Shown here: positions 44,399 through 52,620 of the stretch, in pieces
Position numbering within the stretch: position 1 is the stretch's first letter
Layout: the number at the start of each line of letters is the position of its first letter
Origin: Staphylococcus hsinchuensis
Lineage (GTDB): Bacteria > Bacillota > Bacilli > Staphylococcales > Staphylococcaceae
Assembly: GCF_038789205.1 (NCBI RefSeq)
Contig: NZ_CP128355.1
Span: forward strand, 2,108,001 to 2,172,000
Direction: 5' to 3'
DNA length: 64,000 nt
Notes under the pieces: generated by a model
Databases searched by the model: none
What the model was told of the DNA's origin: nothing
What the model saw: only the letters and a program-made list of their open reading frames with translations
Position numbers and translations under genes: made by a program

Positions 44399-45253
44399 CT
44401 AATTTATTTGAATATTTCCTTTTTCTGTATACATTTCTAAAACATTATCACCTTTGCCTACTTTGTCATCATTAAAGCTGCTGTTGAAAACTTTTGATTT
44501 ACCATCAGATGGGTTTAATTTGAGTAATACATTTTCAGGCTTTCTATTATATGACATAATTATATCTCCATTTTCTGAAGATGCTTTAAAGTTTGAATTA
44601 ATATCCATTTTATCTAAATGAATATCTTTATCTCGTGTCACTAATAAAACTGATTTTTCAATGAGTGACTCTTCAGCGTTAATATGGGCGTTACTACTTT
44701 TAATATTAGCATTCGCAATTTTATCTTTCGTTAAAGTTACTGGTGAATTCTTACCACGATAAAATAATTTATCCACGTTAGAACGATTTAATCCAACCTT
44801 AACGATTCCTTCATAAGCCATGTTTATTTTTGCTTTTTCGACATCAAGTTGATTCACTTCTACTCTATTTCTTTTACTTTTTAAATCAAATTGTTTTAAT
44901 TTCTTGTCAGGCACTGTAACAACTAAGTGTTCTTTAATCTTTCTAAATGGGTTAAAGTTTAACCCATAATGGTCCTCACTATTTCTTTGTTCTTTAATAT
45001 AGAGCGTCCCATTATGGTTTTGAACATTTAATTTCTTTTGCCCCTTATATGATACTGAAAATTGCTTGCCACGTTTAACTTCGACGAAACTGTTTTGACT
45101 AGAGATATGAAGTCCATTAATTTTGTCATTTGGAAAAGATTTATGTGCAGTATTTAATTTATTATTTTGTCGTTCAAAGCCAAACCACATTACACTTGCG
45201 AGAACGAAACATACAACGAAAATAATTAAACCACTAATAAATAACTTCTTCAT
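44399..45253 (-). CDS. DUF4097 family beta-strand repeat protein
   Basis: The 284-residue protein has one N-terminal membrane helix (FISGLIIFVVCFVLASVMWF) and a large extracellular domain of short repeated beta strands (SFVEVKRGKQFSVSYKG, LKQFDLKSKRNRVEVNQLD, DIIMSYN, KGNIQIN). The family forms a beta-solenoid and often accompanies HAAS-domain proteins in envelope-stress loci. Its start overlaps the upstream gene by 4 bp. Confidence 0.85.
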   Translation of the reverse strand: MKKLFISGLIIFVVCFVLASVMWFGFERQNNKLNTAHKSFPNDKINGLHISSQNSFVEVKRGKQFSVSYKGQKKLNVQNHNGTLYIKEQRNSEDHYGLNFNPFRKIKEHLVVTVPDKKLKQFDLKSKRNRVEVNQLDVEKAKINMAYEGIVKVGLNRSNVDKLFYRGKNSPVTLTKDKIANANIKSSNAHINAEESLIEKSVLLVTRDKDIHLDKMDINSNFKASSENGDIIMSYNRKPENVLLKLNPSDGKSKVFNSSFNDDKVGKGDNVLEMYTEKGNIQIN

Positions 45254-45810
45254 CCGACTGCCCTTCCTCTAATTGTTTTAATGTTCCAACGAAGGTATTT
45301 TAATATCAGCCTATATACGAAATGTGCTAGATTAGCAATAAATACAAACAAGACGATGCCTAGTCCTGTATAGGAAATTGCAAATAAATAGTTACTTAAT
45401 GCAAAACTCAAATTATGTGACACCAACCCATTTATAACTAATAAAATTGGACTTAATATTAAAAACAAGGAGAATAATAACAGTATAAACATCCCGAAAC
45501 CTAAAAAAATAGTAGATACCAAAATCAGTAAAACAGAAATGATACCCATGCCCAAAGAAGCCATAATTGCGCGGATAATTGTCTTTGCATTTGGTCGTGA
45601 TTCAGCTGAAGCAATTGCACGTTTTGCTAAAATCTCTTTCCCTATCTGTTTGGGTGAATCCAACGCACCGATGATTTGATACTCATTTCTCCCTTTACTT
45701 TCCTCTTCAAAAAAGTAATCTTCATACTCAAACATTACTTTGTCTCTTTCTATTCTAGCGAGGCCATCTAACTCTTGCTCAAGTTCATTCAAAAACGTAA
45801 TTTTATCCAA
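45250..45810 (-). CDS. HAAS/DUF1700 domain membrane protein
   Basis: The protein, 186 residues from the TTG at 45810, has an N-terminal HAAS helical region (FLNELEQELDGLARIERDKVMFEYEDYF) and four membrane segments near residues 85-175. The family usually begins M(D/N)K..FL.EL, which favours TTG. An ATG five codons upstream (45825) has no ribosome-binding site. HAAS proteins often pair with PadR regulators, but none is adjacent here. It is coupled to the DUF4097 gene. Confidence 0.78.
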   Translation of the reverse strand: MDKITFLNELEQELDGLARIERDKVMFEYEDYFFEEESKGRNEYQIIGALDSPKQIGKEILAKRAIASAESRPNAKTIIRAIMASLGMGIISVLLILVSTIFLGFGMFILLLFSLFLILSPILLVINGLVSHNLSFALSNYLFAISYTGLGIVLFVFIANLAHFVYRLILKYLRWNIKTIRGRAVG

Positions 45811-46055
45811 AATATCTACCGCCATTCTAGAGTAATAATCTTGTCATCATGTTCGCTCAGCTTTTAAGACATCTTAGAATGAAACAATTTCATATTGTTA
45901 TGTTACATTACTTTTTAATATAGCATATGAATTAATCACTTTCACGTTAAAACTTGAAAACTGATTTATTCACGTACGATAACGTATAAAAATTTACTTT
46001 TTGATTTGAAGATTGTTATAATCATTTTTAATAAAATAAAAGGGGTGGAGATACT

Positions 46056-46616
46056 ATGACAAATCTCGAAACATATTTCAAAAAAAGTCAGCCACTAGAG
46101 CAATATATCGAAGCTATGACTCAAAATAAAGAGGGATTATTAACTATTTATAACTCTTTTACAGTCCCAGAACAAGATGAACGTTTAGATCAAATAAAGC
46201 GTTTAAATTATAGTAAAGTTTTGGTTATAACAGAAGATTGGTGTGGGGATGCAATGATGAATGTGCCGATCTTAAAGCATATTAGCGAATCACTAAATTT
46301 TGACGTTCGTGTCTTCCATCGTGATGAGGACACGAATTTAATAGACCAATATTTAACAAATGGAACAGCTCGTTCTATACCTATTTTTGTATTTTTAAAT
46401 GATCAATTTGAACAAGAAACGGTATGGGGACCACGCGCAAGACAAGCGCAACATTTCGTAGAACAAACTCGAGAAGCCTTACCAGAAAAAGACAATCCTA
46501 ACTATGAAGATAAAGTTGCTGAAACGCATACAATTATTAGCAACCGCTTCAAGACCGATTCACAAATGTGGCAACATGTCTATGATTCTATATTAGATAA
46601 ACTGATAACTAAATAA
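46056..46616 (+). CDS. Thioredoxin-fold protein
   Basis: The 186-residue protein of the thioredoxin superfamily has VITEDWCGDAMMNVPIL, where the usual CxxC is reduced to WCGD with one Cys, and a cis-Pro motif in ARSIPIFVFL. The single Cys excludes normal dithiol exchange, so a monothiol or bacillithiol-linked role is possible. AGGGGTGGAG precedes the ATG. Confidence 0.82.
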   Translation: MTNLETYFKKSQPLEQYIEAMTQNKEGLLTIYNSFTVPEQDERLDQIKRLNYSKVLVITEDWCGDAMMNVPILKHISESLNFDVRVFHRDEDTNLIDQYLTNGTARSIPIFVFLNDQFEQETVWGPRARQAQHFVEQTREALPEKDNPNYEDKVAETHTIISNRFKTDSQMWQHVYDSILDKLITK

Positions 46617-46637
46617 ACATTAAATCATACGTTAAAC

Positions 46638-46676
46638 AAAAAAACCGGCAAAGTGTTGATACTTTGCCGGTTTTGA
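46638..46676. terminator. Bidirectional terminator, thioredoxin-fold gene / pmtD
   Basis: A perfect 14-bp stem (AAAACCGGCAAAGT / ACTTTGCCGGTTTT) with a 6-nt loop, between convergent genes. Confidence 0.93.
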
Positions 46677-46682
46677 TTCGTA

Positions 46683-47414
46683 TTAAATATCTTTTTTAGC
46701 TCCATATAAGAGACTTGCAATAAATAGTATTACAATTGAAGCACTAGTGATAAACCATTGCCAATGTGTGAATGTATAATTTCCTCTTTCAGTTGTCTTA
46801 GTAGTTAGATAACTGAATGGAATGTATTTTAAAGAATCTTTGATGTTATCGCCAATTTTTGGAATCATTGGTAAAAATGGTTCAGCGAATGGCACAACTA
46901 ATATTAAGAATATACCAACTGTAAAGATTACAGCTGCTTTAGGTACAAATAATGAGAAAAGATATAATAGTAATCCAAAGAATAAATGGAACATAATAAA
47001 GAACCAAAGTAAGTTAAAGAACTTATCAGCTTTTACAGTTTTACCATCAACCACACCTTGTACAATTAGAACAAAAATTATAAGTAAAACTGTAATTAAA
47101 ATCGCAATTAAAATCATAGAAATTGTTTTTGCAACAATATATCCAATACGACTAGATTTCTTATTCATGTAAAGTTGAATTGTACCATTCGAAATATCAC
47201 GTGTGATTGTCTTAATAACGAACAGTAACCCCATAATTGAGAAGAACCAGCTGCCAGCAGTTAAAACTGTATTACCATCTACTTCATGATTATTTTGATT
47301 TGCTAATATTGTAAAAGTAATGATTGGAACCAAAACTAAAATTAGTGCTAAATACGTTAATGGACTTCTTAAGATGCTATACATATCATATTTTACAAGT
47401 TGTAAACTATTCAT
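46683..47414 (-). CDS. pmtD: PSM ABC transporter permease PmtD
   Basis: The 243-residue ABC-2-type permease has six membrane segments (such as SPLTYLALILVLVPIITFTIL and AAVIFTVGIFLILVVPFA). It pairs with PmtC as part of the transporter that exports phenol-soluble modulins in staphylococci. Its start shares one base with the pmtC stop (TAATG). It is the last gene of pmtRABCD. Confidence 0.9.
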   Translation of the reverse strand: MNSLQLVKYDMYSILRSPLTYLALILVLVPIITFTILANQNNHEVDGNTVLTAGSWFFSIMGLLFVIKTITRDISNGTIQLYMNKKSSRIGYIVAKTISMILIAILITVLLIIFVLIVQGVVDGKTVKADKFFNLLWFFIMFHLFFGLLLYLFSLFVPKAAVIFTVGIFLILVVPFAEPFLPMIPKIGDNIKDSLKYIPFSYLTTKTTERGNYTFTHWQWFITSASIVILFIASLLYGAKKDI

Positions 47415-48286
47415 TATTTGCCACCTTTCTGATTAATATTGAAGTAAGTATCACGTAACGAGCTCTTACGTGTTTCAATAAATTCAGGGAACACATCAAT
47501 ACTTGCTAACCCTTTAAGTAACTTCTGATAGTTCTTTTGACCTTTTAGGATAATTTCTTTGCTGCTCTTTTCTGATTGAACAATTTCAAAGTTCTTTTTC
47601 AAGTAATCTAAACTTTTATCAAAATGTTCTTTCGGAAGAATAAGAATTGTAGAATCAGTAGGTGCACCCTCTGCCATATTGACATCTTGTACAAAGTTTC
47701 CGTCACTTAAAAAGATGGCACGGTCACAAATTAATTCAATATCTTCAAGTTTGTGGCTTGAGATTAAAATTTTCATATCTAAATCTTTTACAAGTTGTTC
47801 AATTGTTTTAAGTACATCGATTGAACCATCTGGGTCCATTCCATTAGTTGGTTCATCTAAAATTAAGTATTTAGGTTTATTCATTAATGAAACAGCAATC
47901 GCTAACTTTTGTTTCATACCCATTGAATATTTTTTTACTTTTTTATTAATGTAAGGTCTCATACCAAATGCATCAATAATATGATTTGAATACTCTTTAT
48001 CAAACCCTTCACCTAATACATTTGCAAATAATTTTAAGTTATACAAACCTGATTTGTTACCATATAACTTAGGGTTTTCAATAAGATACCCTATATTTTG
48101 TTTAGCTTTTACTTTTACGTCACCTTTGAAATTTACGATATTACCATTCATAACTTTCATTAATGTTGTCTTTCCGACACCATTTTTACCAATTAGACCA
48201 ACGATGCGACTTTTATCAAAGTCAAAATTAATATGGTCCAATACGTTGTTACTACCGTACGTCTTTGTAATATCTTTTAATTGCAT
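47414..48286 (-). CDS. pmtC: PSM ABC transporter ATPase PmtC
   Basis: The 290-residue ABC ATPase has Walker A GLIGKNGVGKTTLM near residue 35, signature YSMGMKQKLAI, and Walker B KYLILDEPTNGMDPDG. In S. aureus PmtC with PmtD is essential for PSM export and immunity. GGGGGC precedes the ATG, 13 bp after pmtB. Confidence 0.93.
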   Translation of the reverse strand: MQLKDITKTYGSNNVLDHINFDFDKSRIVGLIGKNGVGKTTLMKVMNGNIVNFKGDVKVKAKQNIGYLIENPKLYGNKSGLYNLKLFANVLGEGFDKEYSNHIIDAFGMRPYINKKVKKYSMGMKQKLAIAVSLMNKPKYLILDEPTNGMDPDGSIDVLKTIEQLVKDLDMKILISSHKLEDIELICDRAIFLSDGNFVQDVNMAEGAPTDSTILILPKEHFDKSLDYLKKNFEIVQSEKSSKEIILKGQKNYQKLLKGLASIDVFPEFIETRKSSLRDTYFNINQKGGK

Positions 48287-48299
48287 ATATGTGCCCCCT

Positions 48300-48968
48300 T
48301 TAGTGTGATTTTAATTTTTTAAACTGCATAAAATAATTAATTACGAAAAATATAATACTCAATACTAGCAAACCATAATTCAACAACCATTCACATTTAT
48401 TTAAAAAAGAAAAATCAATTTGAAACAACAACGTAATACCAATTATGCTGAAAGCAACAGCAAATGGTACTAATATAAACATAAACAATAAGTAAACTAA
48501 GAAAGAAATGCGTTCTGCCTTTCGTTCGATGAATTGCTTAAATGCAATTGGAATCGCAAAAAAGTTAATCGTCATATAGGAGATTGGAATTGTATAATTA
48601 AAGTTCACATCACTGTCGGCTAAATTAGAATCTGGCATGTTATATAAAGATAAGATACCAGCACCAACTAATGTAAACACTAAAACAGTTATATAATTAG
48701 CATTAAGCAAATCTTTCTTAGAAACGGGTAAACTTCCAAAGAAATCATAAGCACGACGATGACCAAGTTTACTATAAAAACGGAAGGCATGACCTGAATC
48801 TTTGAGTGAGATAAACAACAACAGCATAGCAACACAAGAATAACTAACTTTAGTAAAGATCGTATCGTTGCTAATAATTAGATGCAAAGGAGAAAGTATA
48901 AGTAATATCGCGTAAATTAAAATCGTCCACTTACGTAATTTTATATTTCGAATAAGTAAATTTTTCAT
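48300..48968 (-). CDS. pmtB: PSM ABC transporter permease PmtB
   Basis: The 222-residue polytopic protein has about six membrane helices (WTILIYAILLILSPLHLII; VSYSCVAMLLLFISL; YITVLVFTLVGAGILSLY; ISYMTINFFAIPIAF; FLVYLLFMFILVPFAVAF; YGLLVLSIIFFVINYF). It is the permease partner of PmtA by position. Its start overlaps the pmtA stop by 4 bp. Confidence 0.9.
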   Translation of the reverse strand: MKNLLIRNIKLRKWTILIYAILLILSPLHLIISNDTIFTKVSYSCVAMLLLFISLKDSGHAFRFYSKLGHRRAYDFFGSLPVSKKDLLNANYITVLVFTLVGAGILSLYNMPDSNLADSDVNFNYTIPISYMTINFFAIPIAFKQFIERKAERISFLVYLLFMFILVPFAVAFSIIGITLLFQIDFSFLNKCEWLLNYGLLVLSIIFFVINYFMQFKKLKSH

Positions 48969-49870
48969 CTAATGTCCTCCTGTTGATCAATCATTCCACC
49001 AGAATCTGAATGATTATATTCACCTTTTTCAAGATAGACCATTAGATCTTCAATTGACGGTTCAGTGATAGTAACTTGATTACCGAACAATTCTTTAAAT
49101 ACATTTGCATATTCGGTAAGTGCTACATAGCCAGTACGATTATATTCAACGTAGTTCATTAAATCTTTCAGCTCACTGTCTATGTGCTCTGCATCACCTT
49201 TAACGATTTTAAATTTACTTATTATATCATCTATATATGAATTTAAGACGACTTCTCCTTCTTTAATATAAACAAGATAATCAGCTATCTTTTCTAAATC
49301 TGAAATGATATGTGTAGAAATAAAGACTGTTTTATTTTCATCAATAAGTTCTTTTTGAATTATTTCTAATACTTCGTTTCTAACAATTGGATCCAAACCA
49401 GAAGTAGGTTCATCTAAAATAAATAACTCTGCCTCATGACTAAAAGCAATCGCAATAGATAATTTCATCAACATTCCTGTTGAGAAAGTTTTTATTTTTC
49501 CTTTGTACGGCAGGTTAAATTTCTCCAGATAATTAGCAAAAACTGTGTGATCCCACTTCTTATAAAAAGGTGCAATATAGGATTCAATTTGTTTTATTGT
49601 CCATTTGTCATTAAGATATAAATCGGAGTATACAAAACCTATTTTATTCTTTATTTCTAAAGGATTCTCTTTCATTCTTTGATTAAAGATATTGATTTCT
49701 CCACCATCCGGTTCTATCAAATCCATAATCAATCTAATTAACGTTGTTTTACCCACACCATTAGATCCGATAAATCCTGTTACGTAACCTTGGGGTACGC
49801 TAAAACTAATATCCTTGAGGGAGAACTTCTTGAATTGATAACTTACATCGTTAAGTTCGATTGCGTTCAT
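48965..49870 (-). CDS. pmtA: PSM ABC transporter ATPase PmtA
   Basis: The 301-residue ABC ATPase has Walker A GFIGSNGVGKTTLI near residue 33, signature FSTGMLMKLSIAIA, and Walker B LFILDEPTSGLDP, with a C-terminal regulatory extension. It overlaps pmtR by 4 bp, so translation is coupled across pmtR-A-B. The exporter removes delta-toxin/PSM peptides, although no delta-toxin ORF is found in RNAIII here. Confidence 0.93.
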   Translation of the reverse strand: MNAIELNDVSYQFKKFSLKDISFSVPQGYVTGFIGSNGVGKTTLIRLIMDLIEPDGGEINIFNQRMKENPLEIKNKIGFVYSDLYLNDKWTIKQIESYIAPFYKKWDHTVFANYLEKFNLPYKGKIKTFSTGMLMKLSIAIAFSHEAELFILDEPTSGLDPIVRNEVLEIIQKELIDENKTVFISTHIISDLEKIADYLVYIKEGEVVLNSYIDDIISKFKIVKGDAEHIDSELKDLMNYVEYNRTGYVALTEYANVFKELFGNQVTITEPSIEDLMVYLEKGEYNHSDSGGMIDQQEDIR

Positions 49871-50247
49871 TCGTTATCCTCCTCAAATATCATAGCTAGT
49901 ATTTCTTGCAGTTCGGATAATGGCATGCCTATTGTTTTTGCTTCTTTCGTCATCGATTTCGCTAATGATTCAATAACTATAAATTGTTTTTCCTTTAAAA
50001 TAGAACTATCTTGTTCCTTTACGAAAGTACCCTTTCCTCTAATGGTAAAAACAAATCCATCTTTTTCTAAATCCTCGTAAGCTCTTTTAGTTGTAATTAC
50101 GCTGACACTTAAATCCTCAGCTAATTCGCGCATAGATGGTAAGTGTTCACCAGGTGCAACATAACCTTTTAAAATGTTTTCTTTAATTTGTTGTTTGATT
50201 TGTTCGTATATGGGTCGTTCACTATTATTCTTTAAAAGTATCTTCAT
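49867..50247 (-). CDS. pmtR: GntR-family repressor PmtR (YtrA type)
   Basis: The 126-residue regulator has a winged helix-turn-helix (PIYEQIKQQIKENILKG, MRELAEDLSVSVITTKRAYEDL) and a short C-terminal helical part, as in YtrA-like GntR proteins that control ABC exporters. In S. aureus PmtR represses pmt and is released by PSMs. AGGGAGGACG precedes the ATG. Two AT-rich palindromic sites lie upstream. Confidence 0.93.
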   Translation of the reverse strand: MKILLKNNSERPIYEQIKQQIKENILKGYVAPGEHLPSMRELAEDLSVSVITTKRAYEDLEKDGFVFTIRGKGTFVKEQDSSILKEKQFIVIESLAKSMTKEAKTIGMPLSELQEILAMIFEEDNE

Positions 50248-50263
50248 TAACGTCCTCCCTTAC

Positions 50264-50306
50264 GACTGTATATACACAATATATACAATATACACTGTTT
50301 TGTAAA
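50264..50306 (-). promoter_or_regulatory. pmt promoter with overlapping PmtR-like operator
   Basis: On the minus strand -35 TTTACA (50301-50306) and -10 TATATT (50278-50283) are separated by exactly 17 nt. The half sites ACTGTATATA and TATACACTG flank the -10 region, resembling the perfect palindrome at 50364. Binding there would block RNA polymerase, giving autorepression of pmtRABCD. Confidence 0.65.
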
Positions 50307-50363
50307 GGGTATTTGTAAAAATAATTGAGATAATCGCATTTTTCTTTAGGGGAATATCATACA

Positions 50364-50388
50364 ACTGTATATATAGTATATATACAGT
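50364..50388. repeat. Perfect 25-bp palindrome, probable distal PmtR operator
   Basis: The arms ACTGTATATATA and TATATATACAGT are exact complements around a central G. It shares ACTGTATATA with the promoter-overlapping site, about 60 bp upstream of the pmt -35. It lies between a terminator and the pmt promoter. Confidence 0.8.
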
Positions 50389-50397
50389 ATGCATAAA

Positions 50398-50438
50398 AAA
50401 CTACGAGCGAAACCCATTACATCAGTCTCACTCGTAGT
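50398..50438 (-). terminator. Terminator of the 64-residue membrane protein gene
   Basis: ACTACGAG / CTCGTAGT stem (50400-50407, 50431-50438), followed on the minus strand by TTTTTTATG. Confidence 0.8.
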
Positions 50439-50448
50439 TATATACACT

Positions 50449-50643
50449 TTACTTTTTATGCTTGTCTTGGTTTTGCTTTTTTCGTCGATCATTGTATCTG
50501 TTAATAAATGCACAAATCATAAACATTATCGCTGCTAATAATAATTTAATGCCAGCACTTTCATTACCAGTCGCTTGTAAATAATAACCCACAATAAAAG
50601 CGATAATAGCAATTATTACAAATATTTTTGTTAAATGTTTCAT
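50449..50643 (-). CDS. Small two-helix membrane protein, unknown function
   Basis: The 64-residue protein has two hydrophobic helices (IFVIIAIIAFIVGYYLQ and GIKLLLAAIMFMICAFI) and a strongly basic C-terminus (RYNDRRKKQNQDKHKK). TGAGGTGA precedes the ATG. It has its own terminator and lies upstream of the pmt operon. No family recognised. Confidence 0.75.
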   Translation of the reverse strand: MKHLTKIFVIIAIIAFIVGYYLQATGNESAGIKLLLAAIMFMICAFINRYNDRRKKQNQDKHKK

Positions 50644-50850
50644 ATTTTCACCTCAAACACTCACAGTATATCAAATTTTATACTGAATATCTAAATAGTG
50701 AACGTCACATATTTACTTATTAAAAATAAGATTAATATCGTAAAAAAGACTTATGGAATACATAAACACGATTTTTTCTCATTTCACCCAGTTTAAATCA
50801 CTTATAATTCTAGATATATATTGTACATTTTGTATAAATACATGAATTGA

Positions 50851-50879
50851 TTGCAGACATAATACTTTAATGGTAAAAT
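50851..50879 (+). promoter_or_regulatory. SigmaA promoter of the antisense antitoxin RNA
   Basis: TTGCAG (50851-50856), a 17-nt spacer and TAAAAT (50874-50879). Transcription would start near 50886 and stop at the hairpin 50911-50938. Confidence 0.65.
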
Positions 50880-50885
50880 GTAAAT

Positions 50886-50945
50886 GTATCCACAAGTCAT
50901 ACTACACAAACCCCAAGTCTGCTGCCACAGACTTGGGGTTTTTTG
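50886..50945 (+). ncRNA. Candidate type I antitoxin RNA (Fst/par RNAII-like)
   Basis: A roughly 60-nt RNA is predicted from the promoter at 50851-50879 and the hairpin CCCCAAGTCTG / CAGACTTGGGG with TTTTTT. It contains TCATACTACAC (50897-50907), repeated directly at 51052-51062 over the toxin ribosome-binding site and start. The RNA is therefore complementary to the toxin initiation region as well as to the toxin 3' end. This is the Fst/par arrangement. The exact 5' end is inferred. Confidence 0.65.
50908..50945. terminator. Shared terminator of the toxin-antitoxin pair
   Basis: A perfect 11-bp stem (50911-50921, 50928-50938) with loop CTGCCA; GGGGTTTTTTG follows on the plus strand and GGGGTTTGTG on the minus strand. 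The plus-strand T run is stronger. Confidence 0.85.
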
Positions 50946-50956
50946 TGCAAGGCCAC

Positions 50957-51055
50957 CTATTTGTCTTTCCATTTAATGTCTAACCAGACACGGAAAACAA
51001 CAAGTATGCCACCTGTTATTAACGTCATAACCATATCTTGCCACCACATAATCAT
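50957..51055 (-). CDS. Fst-like type I toxin, 32-residue membrane peptide
   Basis: The peptide begins MIMWWQDMVMTLITGGILVV and ends with FRVWLDIKWKDK: one membrane helix with a Gly-Gly, then a Trp-Leu and a charged tail. This is the layout of Fst/PepA1-type peptides. GGGAGG lies 6 nt before the ATG. The start region is covered by the direct repeat that the antisense RNA at 50886 also contains, and both transcripts converge on one terminator. These toxins permeabilise the membrane when the antitoxin decays. Confidence 0.7.
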   Translation of the reverse strand: MIMWWQDMVMTLITGGILVVFRVWLDIKWKDK

Positions 51056-51062
51056 ACTACAC
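51044..51062. repeat. Direct repeat over the toxin start (partner at 50890-50907)
   Basis: CCACATAATCATACTACAC here and CCACAAGTCATACTACAC at 50890-50907 share CCACA and an exact 11-bp TCATACTACAC. The repeat gives trans complementarity between the antitoxin RNA and toxin mRNA. Confidence 0.8.
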
Positions 51063-51250
51063 CTCCCATAACAAAGAGTGCCATGAGGAATAACAATGGC
51101 CTTCTTATATTCTAACATAAAAATAGAACGTATGTTCGGTATAAGGGTATTTTTTTCATAATTTGTAGGTATTGTTGGTTCAATACTTTTATTTTAAAGC
51201 ATTTCAAGATAATATAATAATATCAATCAAAAAAGAGAGGTTGTCCTACT

Positions 51251-52549
51251 ATGAATCCATTAGCTTTAGATTTAAACGAAAAATTATCTAAATCAAACCC
51301 AAATGTTGCAGATATGCTCTCAGATCTTGGTAAATTAATTTACTATCCTAAAGGGATTTTGTCACAATCTGCAGAAGCTAAATCTACAAAATATAACGCA
51401 ACGATAGGTATGGCAACATATAGTGATCGTAAAATGTATGCAGATACGTTAAATGATGTATTCCATCATTTAGAGCCTGATGAAATATTTCCTTATGCCC
51501 CACCTCAAGGTTTAGAGTCATTACGTGATTTATGGCAACAAAAAATGTTAAAAGAAAACCCAGATCTAAAAAAAGAAGATTTCTCACGACCAATTGCAAC
51601 AAATGCGTTAACACATGGTTTATCAATCGTAGGTGATATGTTCGCAGATAGTGGTGATACATTGCTATTACCAACGCACAATTGGGGTAACTACAAGCTT
51701 GTTTATAGTACGAGACATAGTGTAGATATAGAAACTTATAATATTTTTGATGAATCAGGTAATTTCACAACTGATGGTCTTGTTAAACATTTAGAAAACT
51801 ATGAGAAAGATAAAGTGATTTTAATTTTAAATTACCCTAACAACCCTACTGGCTATACTCCAAATAAAGAAGAAGTAAAAGTTATGGTTGAGGCAATTCA
51901 ATCATTAGCTGAGCGAGGTACGAATGTCATTGCTATTGTGGATGACGCTTATTACGGCTTATTCTATGAAGACGTATATACGCAGTCATTATTTACAGCA
52001 CTCACTAATCTACAACAAGAAAACTTGTTACCTATCCGTTTAGATGGTGCTACAAAAGAATTCTTCGCTTGGGGCTTACGTGTTGGATTTATCACATTTG
52101 GTGTAAATGATGAAACTACAAAACAAGTTTTAGAAGCGAAAGTTAAAGGGTTAATACGCAGTAATATTTCTAGCGGTCCAATGCCTTCACAAAGTGCTGT
52201 TAAATACGTTTTAGAACATCCTGAAACATTTGAAAAGGAAATTCAACATAATATAGATACACTTCAAGCACGATATGAAGTTACAAAATCAGTCGTTTAT
52301 GATGAAAAATACAAAAAATTCTGGCAACCATATGATTTCAATTCAGGCTACTTTATGGCAGTGAAAGTTCAAGATGTTAAACCGGAAGAATTACGTGAAC
52401 ATCTTATCGAACACTATTCAATCGGTATTATCGCTTTAAACGCTACTGATATTCGAATTGCATTCAGTTGTATTGAAAAAGATGATATCCCATACGTATT
52501 TGATATGATTGCTAAAGCAATTGAAGATCTTCAAGCTAAAAGTGAATAA
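51251..52549 (+). CDS. PLP-dependent aminotransferase, class I/II
   Basis: The 432-residue fold-type I enzyme shows the NYPNNPTGYTP motif near residue 195, cofactor-binding Asp-Tyr in VDDAYYGL, and the Schiff-base Lys in RLDGATKEFFAWGLRVGF near residue 274. The amino donor is not predictable. AGAGAGGTTG precedes the ATG. It is followed by a terminator and has no pathway neighbours. Confidence 0.85.
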   Translation: MNPLALDLNEKLSKSNPNVADMLSDLGKLIYYPKGILSQSAEAKSTKYNATIGMATYSDRKMYADTLNDVFHHLEPDEIFPYAPPQGLESLRDLWQQKMLKENPDLKKEDFSRPIATNALTHGLSIVGDMFADSGDTLLLPTHNWGNYKLVYSTRHSVDIETYNIFDESGNFTTDGLVKHLENYEKDKVILILNYPNNPTGYTPNKEEVKVMVEAIQSLAERGTNVIAIVDDAYYGLFYEDVYTQSLFTALTNLQQENLLPIRLDGATKEFFAWGLRVGFITFGVNDETTKQVLEAKVKGLIRSNISSGPMPSQSAVKYVLEHPETFEKEIQHNIDTLQARYEVTKSVVYDEKYKKFWQPYDFNSGYFMAVKVQDVKPEELREHLIEHYSIGIIALNATDIRIAFSCIEKDDIPYVFDMIAKAIEDLQAKSE

Positions 52550-52569
52550 AATAAGTTCGATTAATAATC

Positions 52570-52606
52570 AAAAAAGCCTGAGACGTGTTTGCGCCTCAGG
52601 CTTTAT
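52570..52606. terminator. Terminator after the aminotransferase gene
   Basis: AAAAAGCCTGAG / CTCAGGCTTTA stem with loop ACGTGTTTGCGC, between convergent genes. Confidence 0.88.
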
Positions 52607-52620
52607 ATTTTTTTAACTTA

